Below, one piece after another: positions 8,853 through 15,955 of a DNA stretch of 64,000 nucleotides. This stretch comes from DATBGS01 sp036557885 (GTDB taxonomy: Bacteria > Chloroflexota > Ktedonobacteria > Ktedonobacterales > DATBGS01): contig DATBGS010000165.1 in assembly GCA_036557885.1 (NCBI GenBank), positions 248,001 to 312,000 of the forward strand, in the 5' to 3' direction. Made by a program: the position numbers and the translations under genes. Numbering within the stretch: position 1 is the first letter of the stretch; every line of letters begins with the position of its first letter. Below the pieces are notes generated by a model. It was not told where the DNA came from. It saw only the letters and a list, made by a program, of their open reading frames with translations, and did no database searches.

Positions 8853-9344
8853 ATGGGCAACGCCCCAACCTGGACACAAGAGCGAGCGCAGCGCAACGCG
8901 CAGATAGCCGCCCTGCAAAAGCAAAGCGTCTGCTATATCTGCCACGACTTTGCGACAGGCGCAGTCTTTGGCGGACAAACGATCATCTACGATGATGACC
9001 TTTTTCGGGTCGTGCTCGACGACTACCCGCGCATGCTGGGCCACACCATCGTTGTCTACAAGCCGCACCGCGAAGATATTTCAGCACTTTCTGAGGAAGA
9101 TGCCGGGCAGCTTTTCGGGTTCTGTACAAAACTCATCAGAGCGATCAAAGCAGGGCTGGGCGCAGAAAAAGTCTATCTCAATACCATGTGCGACGGCGGC
9201 ATCACTCACCTGCATCTCCAGCTTTTCCCGCGCTATCCTGGCGACCCCATTGGCTCAGCTCGCTTTGTCGCGCCGCGTGGCCCGCTAACGAATGGAGAAA
9301 CCATTGCTCAAGCGATTCAGGAGGCCCTCCATGCCACCAGATGA
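8853..9344 (+). CDS. HIT-family nucleotide-binding protein with HxHxQ motif
   Basis: 163 residues. The HIT signature is THLHLQLFPR (res. ~130), in which the usual third His is Gln. That HxHxQ form is known from the nucleotidyltransferase/phosphorylase side of the superfamily (GalT, Ap4A phosphorylase) rather than the hydrolases. The central His is the expected nucleophile. CYICHDF near residue 30 is a possible metal-binding start. HIT enzymes act on adenosine polyphosphates or nucleotide conjugates; the exact substrate is open. It is embedded between HEAT genes, and its last 14 bases overlap the next gene. Confidence 0.82.
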   Translation: MGNAPTWTQERAQRNAQIAALQKQSVCYICHDFATGAVFGGQTIIYDDDLFRVVLDDYPRMLGHTIVVYKPHREDISALSEEDAGQLFGFCTKLIRAIKAGLGAEKVYLNTMCDGGITHLHLQLFPRYPGDPIGSARFVAPRGPLTNGETIAQAIQEALHATR

Positions 9345-10038
9345 AGCGTCAGAAATACGTAATCTCATCCATCAGCTTGGGGAGGCCAATGCTGATGCAG
9401 CCCATCGTGCCAGTGAAGCGCTCGTGGCGCGTGGCCCGTCTGTGATACCTGCGCTGCTTGAGGTACTTGAAACCGGAAATAGGAGAGTACGTTCGCGTGT
9501 TGCAGAAGTCCTGAAAAATCTCAAGGATGATTCGGCAGTAGAGCCTCTCCTCAAACTGCTCACCACCCATCCAAGTAGCGACGTGCGCGTGTATGCAGCC
9601 CTCATTCTCGGACATTTAGGAGATAAACGGGCGGTTGAACCATTGATTGAGCGCCTTCAACATGATGAAGTTGATGATGTGCAGACATTTGCTGCTGGCG
9701 CTTTGGGGCTGCTCAAAGATCAGCAAGCGGTTGAGCCGCTGCTGCAAGCACTCAACAACCCAGAGGCTGAAGTCCGCCAAGAGGCTGTCTACTCGCTGGG
9801 AAACCTGGCAGGTAAGCAAGTATGCGAGCCAATTATGAAGATGTTGAAAGACGAACACCCCCAAGTGCGCCGCGTTGCTGCTTTTGAGTTGGGGAGAATG
9901 GGCGAGGAGAGCGCCTTGCCAGCCCTCGAATGGATGGCAGAACACGATACCGAATGCTCTCAAGATGGCTCAGTGAAAGATGCCGCTGCGCAGGCTATCG
10001 AAATGATTAAACACATGCAAGGGAGAGAAGCAGAGTGA
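9331..10038 (+). CDS. HEAT-repeat protein 3
   Basis: 235 residues, almost entirely HEAT/PBS-lyase repeats (six units: AVEPLLKLL, DVRVYAALILGHLGDKRAVE, QEAVYSLGNLAG and similar). The ATG at 9331 is set by AGGAGG (9319-9324) with 6-bp spacing, inside the end of the HIT gene; the longer in-frame ORF start at 9292 has no such site. The stop overlaps the GTG of the next gene (GTGA, 10035-10038), so translation is likely coupled. Confidence 0.85.
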   Translation: MPPDEASEIRNLIHQLGEANADAAHRASEALVARGPSVIPALLEVLETGNRRVRSRVAEVLKNLKDDSAVEPLLKLLTTHPSSDVRVYAALILGHLGDKRAVEPLIERLQHDEVDDVQTFAAGALGLLKDQQAVEPLLQALNNPEAEVRQEAVYSLGNLAGKQVCEPIMKMLKDEHPQVRRVAAFELGRMGEESALPALEWMAEHDTECSQDGSVKDAAAQAIEMIKHMQGREAE

Positions 10039-10625
10039 CAACAAATCAAGATGCCCCTACAGAGCGGTTGGCCGAAGTCCACATCCTCTTCACTGGCTAC
10101 GTCGGGCAGGGCGTTGCCGGAACCGTCGCCTATGTCCGCGATGGCGACGTGCGCGTCATCATTGACCCTGGCATGGTGCCCTCCCGCAACTCCATTCTGG
10201 ACCCACTGACCGCGCTGGGTGTCTCGCCCGAAAGCATCACCGACGTCATCTTCTCACATCACCACCCCGACCACACCCTGCACGCCGCCCTCTTCCCCAA
10301 CGCCCGTTTTCACGACCACTGGGCCATCTACAAAGGCGACCACTGGCATGATCGCCCCGCCGAAGGCTTCCAGGTTTCGCCCTCTATCCGTCTCATCGAA
10401 ACGCCCGGCCACACGCCCCAGGACATCACCACCCTCGTTGGCACCAAAGACGGCATCATCGCCTTTACTCATCTCTGGTGGAATGCCAAAGGCCCGGCAG
10501 AAGACCCGCTGGCCGACGACATGGCAGCCATCCATGCCAACCGCGAGCGCGTCCTCAAAACTGCCACGCAGATCGCCCCAGGGCACGGCGCGCCCTTCAC
10601 CCCCGGCCTATCCACCCCGCGCTAA
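10035..10625 (+). CDS. metallo-beta-lactamase-fold hydrolase (MBLAC1-like)
   Basis: 196 residues. Metal ligands are visible as SHHHPDH (HxHxDH), the His of TPGHTPQD and the His of APGHGAPF, giving a di-metal hydrolase site. The short length and arrangement resemble MBLAC1-type proteins, for which an RNA or ester hydrolase activity has been described in animals; the bacterial substrate is unknown. GTG start overlaps the stop of HEAT protein 3. As the last gene of the deoC-HEAT-HIT run it may work with the HIT enzyme on the same metabolite. Confidence 0.83.
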   Translation: MTTNQDAPTERLAEVHILFTGYVGQGVAGTVAYVRDGDVRVIIDPGMVPSRNSILDPLTALGVSPESITDVIFSHHHPDHTLHAALFPNARFHDHWAIYKGDHWHDRPAEGFQVSPSIRLIETPGHTPQDITTLVGTKDGIIAFTHLWWNAKGPAEDPLADDMAAIHANRERVLKTATQIAPGHGAPFTPGLSTPR

Positions 10626-10638
10626 AGGGGCAAGGCAC

Positions 10639-10668
10639 TTGTAGCCCCGGCCACCGTGCCGGGCAGGG
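10639..10668. repeat. class A palindromic repeat
   Basis: TTGTAGCCCCGGCCACCGTG then CCGGGCAGG; a single copy between the MBL and zinc-ribbon genes. Confidence 0.8.
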
Positions 10669-10691
10669 ACGAGGAAGAAAGCGGGGCTGCT

Positions 10692-11135
10692 ATGCGCCGA
10701 TTTCAAGACAGCGGCCAAACGCTCTACGCGATGCTGGACGAATTCCTGGTGCGCTGCCCACGTTGCCAGCGCAGCGCCAGAGTCTTCTCGCTGGGCGAAA
10801 CAAAGCCTGCGCTCTTTGGCCCAAAGCGGCTGGTCTGCGCCAACTGCGGCTACAGCAAAGACTGGAAAAAGAGCGCCATAAGCATTGGCGGCCCTGTTGA
10901 TGCTTATTTCCGCCAGCCGCTCTGGTTGCAAACACCCTGCTCTGGGCACACGCTTTGGGCGTATAATGAAAGGCACCTGAAATATCTGGAAGACTTCATC
11001 AGCGCTGACCTGCGCGAGCATACTCAGGGACAGACTCGCAGCATGGCAAGCCGATTGCCAACGTGGATAATAAGCGCCAAAAACCGCCAGGACGTGCTCA
11101 AAGGCATCGAACGACTAAAACAGAAGCTAAGTTAG
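10692..11135 (+). CDS. zinc-ribbon protein of unknown function
   Basis: 147 residues. CPRCQ (res. ~22) and CANCGYSKDW (res. ~51) form a CxxC..CxxC zinc ribbon; the rest (YFRQPLWLQTPC, GHTLWAYNERHLKYLEDF) is a conserved-looking alpha/beta region ending in a basic helix. I recall similar proteins annotated only as hypothetical. The ATG at 10692 follows GAGGAAGAAAG. A class A repeat lies just upstream and a class D repeat just downstream, so it is probably transcribed on its own. Confidence 0.6.
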   Translation: MRRFQDSGQTLYAMLDEFLVRCPRCQRSARVFSLGETKPALFGPKRLVCANCGYSKDWKKSAISIGGPVDAYFRQPLWLQTPCSGHTLWAYNERHLKYLEDFISADLREHTQGQTRSMASRLPTWIISAKNRQDVLKGIERLKQKLS

Positions 11136-11137
11136 GC

Positions 11138-11236
11138 TGGGCTTCGTCCTAACCCGCGAAGGCGGGTTTCTTGGCAGCGAAGCTGCCCTTAGGCGCGGCT
11201 GTGCCCCTGCTTTGAGGGGTTTTAACCGCCAGCACA
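11138..11236. repeat. class D palindrome (short form) with B insert
   Basis: Contains AACCCGC-GAAG-GCGGGTT and GCAGC-GAA-GCTGC hairpins, the class D end CCCTTAGGCGCGGC, a class B hairpin (CCCCTGCTTTGAGGGG), then AACCGCCAGC, the terminal sequence shared with the other D copies at 33.8, 38.5 and 62.2 kb. Confidence 0.75.
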
Positions 11237-11247
11237 GGAGGGACCAC

Positions 11248-13722
11248 ATGAGCGTTGCCGATATTTTCGAAACTCTGGAGTATGGCCCCGCGCCAGAAGC
11301 CGCCAACCCTGCCCTACAATGGATTGAGCGACGCGGCCCGGAGTTCAAGCTCTTTATCGGCGGCCAGTGGGTCGCGCCGCAGAGCGGGCAATCCTTCGAA
11401 ACCCTCAATCCCTCCACCGGCAAACCCCTGGCGCGGCTGGCCTCAGCAGGCCAGGCCGACGTAGACGCGGCGGTGGCCGCCGCCCGCGAAGCCTTTGCCC
11501 GCTGGAGCAAGACGCCGGGGCATGTCCGCGCCCGCTACCTCTATGCCATCGCCCGCCACATCCAGAAGCATTCGCGCCTGCTGGCTGTCCTCGAATCAAT
11601 GGACAACGGCAAGCCCATCCGCGAAACACGCGACATTGATGTCCCGCTCGTCGCCCGCCACTTCTACTATCACGCGGGCTGGGCGCAGCTCATGGAGGCT
11701 GAGTTCCCCGGCTTCGCGCCGGTTGGCGTCGTCGGGCAGATCGTCCCCTGGAACTTCCCCATCCTCATGCTCGCCTGGAAGATCGCGCCCGCCCTGGCAA
11801 TGGGCAACACCGTCCTGCTCAAGCCCGCCAAATTTACCACCCTCACCGCCCTGGCCTTTGCCGAAATCTGCCAGGAGGTCGGCCTGCCGCCGGGCGTCGT
11901 CAACATCATCACCGGCGATAGCAAGATGGGCGAAATGATCGTGCGCCACCCAGGAATTGACAAGATTGCCTTCACCGGCTCAACCGACGTGGGTCGCTTC
12001 ATCCGCCGCGAAACCGCAGGCAGCGGCAAGCGCATCTCCCTGGAGCTTGGCGGCAAATCGCCCTTCGTCGTCTTTGACGATGCCGACCTGGACAGCGCCG
12101 TCGAAGGCGTCGTGGATGCCATCTGGTTCAACCAGGGCCAGGTCTGCTGCGCCGGTTCACGCCTGCTCGTGCAAGAAAACGTCGCGGAAAAGATGATCGC
12201 CAAACTGCGCGCCCGCATGGAAAAGCTGCGCGTGGGCGACCCGCTGGATAAAGCGGTAGACATTGGCGCCATCGTCTCCTCTGCCCAGCTAGAGAAAATC
12301 CAGGGTCTGGTAGATCAAGGAGTCGCTGAAGGCGGCACCTGCTGGCAGCCCACCTGGGCACGCCCCAAAGACGGCTACTTCTTCCCACCCACCCTCTTTA
12401 CCAACGTCTCGCCCGCCGCCACCATTGTGCAAGAAGAAATCTTTGGGCCGGTGCTCGTCGCCATGACCTTCCGCACGCCCGCCGAAGCCGTCGCGCTTGC
12501 CAACAACACGCGCTACGGCTTGGCCGCCAGCGTGTGGAGCGACAACATCAACCTCGCGCTGGATGTTGCGCGCCAGATCAAAGCGGGCAGCGTCTGGGTC
12601 AACTGCACCAACCAGTTTGACGCCGCCTCCGGCTTTGGCGGCTACCGCGAAAGCGGCTACGGGCGCGAAGGTGGCAAAGAGGGACTCTACGAATACATCC
12701 GCCCGGCCTGGGAAGCGCGGCATGGCAGCGACAGCGCCCCCGAACAGGCCCAGCACGTCGCCGCCAACGGCAACAGCCGCGCCAAACGCCAGAAGCAGCG
12801 CGGCCCAGGGCTTGTAGCTCCGGCCTCCGTGCCGGGCCTGGGCGGGGCCGACGACGACGGCTACCCCATGCCGCCCATTGACCGCACACCCAAACTCTTC
12901 ATCAAGGGCAAGCAGGCCCGGCCAGATTCCGGCTACAGCCGCTTTGTAACTGGCCCCAGCGGGCAGATCGTGGGCGAAGTAGGCGAAGGCAACCGCAAAG
13001 ACATCCGCAACGCCGTAGAAGCCGCGCACGCCGCCGCCGCTGGCTGGGCCAGCGCCACCGGCCACAACCGCGCCCAGATTCTCTACTACCTGGCCGAAAA
13101 CCTCTCCGTGCGCTCGTCCGAATTTGCCCAGCGTATTGCTCAGCTTACTGGCGAGTCATATTCTGACGCGCAAGTAGAAGTTGACAGTGCTATCTCGCGC
13201 CTCTTCACCTACGGCGCCTGGGCCGATAAATATGACGGCCTGGTCCACAGCACCCCCAGCCGCAACGTCACCCTCGCCATGAATGAACCCATCGGCGTCA
13301 TCGGCATCGCCTGCCCGGATGAAGCGCCGCTGCTCGGCTTTGTCTCGCTCCTGGCTCCAGCCATCGCAATGGGCAACACCATCGTGATCATCCCCTCGGA
13401 GAAATACCCGCTCAGCGCCACCGACTTTTATCAAGTGCTGGAAACCTCCGACGTGCCCGATGGTGTCGTCAACATCGTCACCGGCGGGCGCGAAACGCTG
13501 GCGGCTGTCCTGGCCGAGCACGACGACGTGGAAGCCATCTGGTACTTTGGCAGCGCCGAAGGCAGCAAAAAGGTCGAATACGCCAGCGCGGGCAACATGA
13601 AGCGCACCTGGGTCAACTACGGCCACCCGCGCGACTGGCACGACCCCAGCCAGGGCGAGGGCCAGGAGTTCCTGCGCGAAGCCACCCAGGTCAAAAACAT
13701 CTGGGTGCCCTACGGAGAGTAG
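11248..13722 (+). CDS. ALDH16-like tandem aldehyde dehydrogenase
   Basis: 824 residues: two aldehyde dehydrogenase domains. The first (res. ~30-490) is complete, with the NAD(P) motif FTGSTDVGR, the base Glu in LELGGKSP and the catalytic Cys in NQGQVCCAG (C300). The second (res. ~550-824) keeps the fold and GVVNIVTGG but has no Glu or Cys site; NMKRTWVNYG stands where LELGGK is expected. This is the layout of the ALDH16 family, in which the second domain is often inactive. The linker at residues ~521-532 (LVAPASVPGLGG) is encoded by a class A repeat. AGGAGG precedes the ATG at 11248. Aldehyde substrate unknown. Confidence 0.88.
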   Translation: MSVADIFETLEYGPAPEAANPALQWIERRGPEFKLFIGGQWVAPQSGQSFETLNPSTGKPLARLASAGQADVDAAVAAAREAFARWSKTPGHVRARYLYAIARHIQKHSRLLAVLESMDNGKPIRETRDIDVPLVARHFYYHAGWAQLMEAEFPGFAPVGVVGQIVPWNFPILMLAWKIAPALAMGNTVLLKPAKFTTLTALAFAEICQEVGLPPGVVNIITGDSKMGEMIVRHPGIDKIAFTGSTDVGRFIRRETAGSGKRISLELGGKSPFVVFDDADLDSAVEGVVDAIWFNQGQVCCAGSRLLVQENVAEKMIAKLRARMEKLRVGDPLDKAVDIGAIVSSAQLEKIQGLVDQGVAEGGTCWQPTWARPKDGYFFPPTLFTNVSPAATIVQEEIFGPVLVAMTFRTPAEAVALANNTRYGLAASVWSDNINLALDVARQIKAGSVWVNCTNQFDAASGFGGYRESGYGREGGKEGLYEYIRPAWEARHGSDSAPEQAQHVAANGNSRAKRQKQRGPGLVAPASVPGLGGADDDGYPMPPIDRTPKLFIKGKQARPDSGYSRFVTGPSGQIVGEVGEGNRKDIRNAVEAAHAAAAGWASATGHNRAQILYYLAENLSVRSSEFAQRIAQLTGESYSDAQVEVDSAISRLFTYGAWADKYDGLVHSTPSRNVTLAMNEPIGVIGIACPDEAPLLGFVSLLAPAIAMGNTIVIIPSEKYPLSATDFYQVLETSDVPDGVVNIVTGGRETLAAVLAEHDDVEAIWYFGSAEGSKKVEYASAGNMKRTWVNYGHPRDWHDPSQGEGQEFLREATQVKNIWVPYGE
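12808..12838. repeat. class A repeat inside the ALDH gene
   Basis: CTTGTAGCTCCGGCCTCCGT then GCCGGGC, read in frame as LVAPASVPG in the linker between the two dehydrogenase domains. Confidence 0.85.
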
Positions 13723-13762
13723 AGCCAGGTTTACTCTTTTTCCCTTCGCTTCTCTCTTTATG

Positions 13763-13791
13763 AAAGCCTGCTTTGCGCAAAGCAGGCTTTT
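13763..13791 (+). terminator. Rho-independent terminator of the ALDH gene
   Basis: Perfect 28-bp palindrome: AAAGCCTGCTTTGC (13763-13776) and GCAAAGCAGGCTTT (13777-13790), followed by T. It lies 40 bp after the stop codon; the T/A ends let it work in both directions. Confidence 0.85.
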
Positions 13792-13932
13792 GTCCACCTC
13801 CCTTGCGATACAGGTGTATCATCTGAACTGTACCGCTGCGACGATCACGCTGTACCTGTCCACTGCAAAGCTGCGCTGTCAAGGAAAACAACGGTACCTC
13901 ATCGTAGAGAACGTGTGGGAGAACGTGTGCGT

Positions 13933-14727
13933 ATGGCTAGAAAGAAGAAAGCAAAGACCTCACCCACCCCGCAAAGCGACCAACCCCCAGTTGCAACCAT
14001 TCCCCCTGTGGCGCCCGTCGCCCTGCTCATTGATGGCGAGAACATCAACGCCCCCAGCCTCATTGCGCAAATCCTGGCCGAAGCAGGCAGATTAGGCGGC
14101 GTCACCATCCGGCAAGTCTATGGCAATTGGTCTTCCCCTGGCCTGCAATCCTGGAAAAAGTATCTGGCGCACTACCAACTCAAACCAATGGGAGATCACG
14201 CCTCTCAAGCCGGGCACAATGCGGCAGACATCACCCTCGTCATCGGAGCAATGGACCTGTTGTACAGCGGCGTCAGGCATTTTTGCCTGGTAGCAGGCGA
14301 CAGCGATTATGTCCCCCTGGTACGGCGTCTACGCCAATGGGGATGTGAAGTCATGGTACTTGGCAGGTCTTCCGCCTCAGCCACCTTGATGAAAGAAGCC
14401 AACCAGTTTTACTCCCTGGAAGACCTGGCCTTGCGTCCCGTCCCTGCCTCAGCCGCAGATATTTTCGCCCTCCCCTCGGACCCGCCATCACTGGCCGAAA
14501 TGCTCACGAAAGCGTATCGGGCCATCGCCCAGCACGACTCCACCGAATGGGTGTCCTACTCCGATCTGGGCACCACCATCCGCCAACTCTATCCCACTCT
14601 CTATGAACTCTATGGCAAGCACCCGCTCTCCTCCTATTTGAAGCAATGCCCTGGCCTCTTTGAGAAGCGCAAACGCAAAAAGGGCAAAGGCGACGTTTAC
14701 GAAGCGCGCTTGCCCCCGCCCTCATAA
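13933..14727 (+). CDS. NYN-domain ribonuclease-like protein with C-terminal OST-HTH domain
   Basis: 264 residues. The NYN/PIN-like domain (res. ~30-165) has its acidic site in ALLIDGENIN, the aspartate of AADITLVIGAMDL and AGDSDYVPLV. The C-terminal ~75 residues (YSDLGTTIRQLYP, LSSYLKQCPGLFE) fit an OST-HTH/LOTUS domain, which binds RNA, followed by a Lys/Arg-rich tail. Bacterial LabA/DUF88 proteins have this layout. The likely role is RNA cleavage or RNA quality control; the target is unknown. The ATG at 13933 is preferred; a GTG at 13915 is in frame. The 11-mer GAGAACGTGTG occurs twice just before the start. Confidence 0.82.
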   Translation: MARKKKAKTSPTPQSDQPPVATIPPVAPVALLIDGENINAPSLIAQILAEAGRLGGVTIRQVYGNWSSPGLQSWKKYLAHYQLKPMGDHASQAGHNAADITLVIGAMDLLYSGVRHFCLVAGDSDYVPLVRRLRQWGCEVMVLGRSSASATLMKEANQFYSLEDLALRPVPASAADIFALPSDPPSLAEMLTKAYRAIAQHDSTEWVSYSDLGTTIRQLYPTLYELYGKHPLSSYLKQCPGLFEKRKRKKGKGDVYEARLPPPS

Positions 14728-14744
14728 CATGCCCATGTTCGCCC

Positions 14745-14775
14745 TTGACCATGACGTAACGTCACGGTTTATACT
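14745..14775 (+). promoter_or_regulatory. MerR-type autoregulated promoter and operator
   Basis: TTGACC (14745-14750) and TATACT (14770-14775) are separated by 19 bp, the overlong spacer typical of MerR-controlled promoters. Between them sits the dyad TGACGTAACGTCA (14752-14764), extended to an imperfect 19-bp palindrome at 14749-14767. The regulator encoded immediately downstream should bind here and twist the DNA to activate or repress itself. Confidence 0.85.
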
Positions 14776-14799
14776 CCCATGAGGAAAGGAGGCAACACC

Positions 14800-15609
14800 C
14801 TGGATCACCACTTTTACCACAGCGGTCAGTTTGCCGCGCTCGCTTCCGTGACGATTCGCACCCTACGTTTCTACGACAAAGTGGGCCTGCTCAAGCCATC
14901 TGGCCGCACCGAGTCGGGCTATCGGCTCTATACCGATGCCGACCTGTTTCGCCTCCAGCGCATTCTCGCCCTCAAGTTTCTGGGCTTCTCGCTGGAAGAG
15001 ATACAGCACTGCTTGCGCGTGGGTCCAACCACGCTCAAAGAAACGCTGGCCCTGCAAAAACAGATGATGCGCGAGAAACGCGCGCAGCTCGATGCCATCA
15101 TCCAGGCCATAGGCGAAACAGAACGCCTGCTGCAAACCCAGGCGCAGGATTGGGAAGCGATTGTTCGTGTGATTCAGGTGATGCAAATGCAACAACACAG
15201 CGACTGGCGCAAGAAATACTTCACCGATGAGCAGCTTCAGCAAATGGAGAGCCTCAGCAAGCAATCCTACACCGAAGAAGACCGCGCAAAGCTGGCGGAG
15301 TGGGGCAAAAACTGGTCAGAAGAAGACCAGATTCGCGCCACCGCCGAGTGGAACGCCCTCCGCACAGAACTTCAACGGCTGATTGCAGCGGGCAAAGAAC
15401 CCACCGACCCGGAAGCCCAGACGCTTGCCGGGCGATGGCTGGCGCAGGTGCAGGGATTCACACGCGGCGACGCCAGCATCACCGAAGGGCTAAAAAAGAT
15501 GACCGCCGCCAACATGCGCGGCGAAACGCCCTATCCCCCGTTCTACAGCAAGGAAGAAGCCGCTTTCATCCACAAAGCAATGGAGGTCTATCAGCAAAGC
15601 CAGCAATAA
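14800..15609 (+). CDS. MerR-family regulator with TipAS-like effector domain
   Basis: 269 residues. The N-terminal winged HTH (ASVTIRTLRFYDKVGLLKPS, then SGYRLYTDADL) is followed by a long dimer helix (~res. 75-115) and a C-terminal TipAS-like antibiotic-binding region (res. ~140-255) with NWSEEDQIRATAEWNAL and GETPYPPFYSKEEAAFIHKA. It likely senses a small hydrophobic or peptide ligand and activates transcription. The start is CTG at 14800 behind AAAGGAGG: the ATG at 14779 would lie only 3 bases after the -10 box of the autoregulated promoter, before the expected transcript start. A terminator follows. Confidence 0.8.
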   Translation: MDHHFYHSGQFAALASVTIRTLRFYDKVGLLKPSGRTESGYRLYTDADLFRLQRILALKFLGFSLEEIQHCLRVGPTTLKETLALQKQMMREKRAQLDAIIQAIGETERLLQTQAQDWEAIVRVIQVMQMQQHSDWRKKYFTDEQLQQMESLSKQSYTEEDRAKLAEWGKNWSEEDQIRATAEWNALRTELQRLIAAGKEPTDPEAQTLAGRWLAQVQGFTRGDASITEGLKKMTAANMRGETPYPPFYSKEEAAFIHKAMEVYQQSQQ

Positions 15610-15634
15610 GCAGCCTCGCTTGCAATACAGTTCA

Positions 15635-15667
15635 TGGAGCGGCACTCAGGGTGCCGCTCCACTTTTT
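15635..15667 (+). terminator. Rho-independent terminator of the MerR gene
   Basis: TGGAGCGGCAC (15635-15645) and GTGCCGCTCCA (15651-15661) form an 11-bp stem with a 5-nt loop, followed by CTTTTT. Confidence 0.92.
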
Positions 15668-15955
15668 GTGCTATTTGGGGGTAGGGCATTGTCATAGATA
15701 TGGGGTGGCAGAACGTCATAGATACGAGGGAGCGCAGCGTGTGACGCAATCGGCACACTAGTACAGAAGAGGTTATCAGTGTAACTGTGAGCAGTATCAC
15801 AATTTAGAGAAACTTTCCTTGGGGCCTGCTCACACCTGGCCTGGAGCGCTTTTCTCACCTCAGCAACAATTGGTAAGCGGATTGTATAATTTAAGCAACA
15901 GATGTGCATTGGGAGCAAGGGGTTTCCCATATCAAAAATGAATTAGAGAGCATTA
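15668..15955. other. gene-free stretch upstream of the L,D-transpeptidase
   Basis: No ORF on either strand is convincing. The 10-mer GTCATAGATA occurs twice (about 15689 and 15716). A TATAAT box at 15885-15890 could be the -10 of the next gene, giving a ~65-nt leader; no good -35 is seen. Confidence 0.5.
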
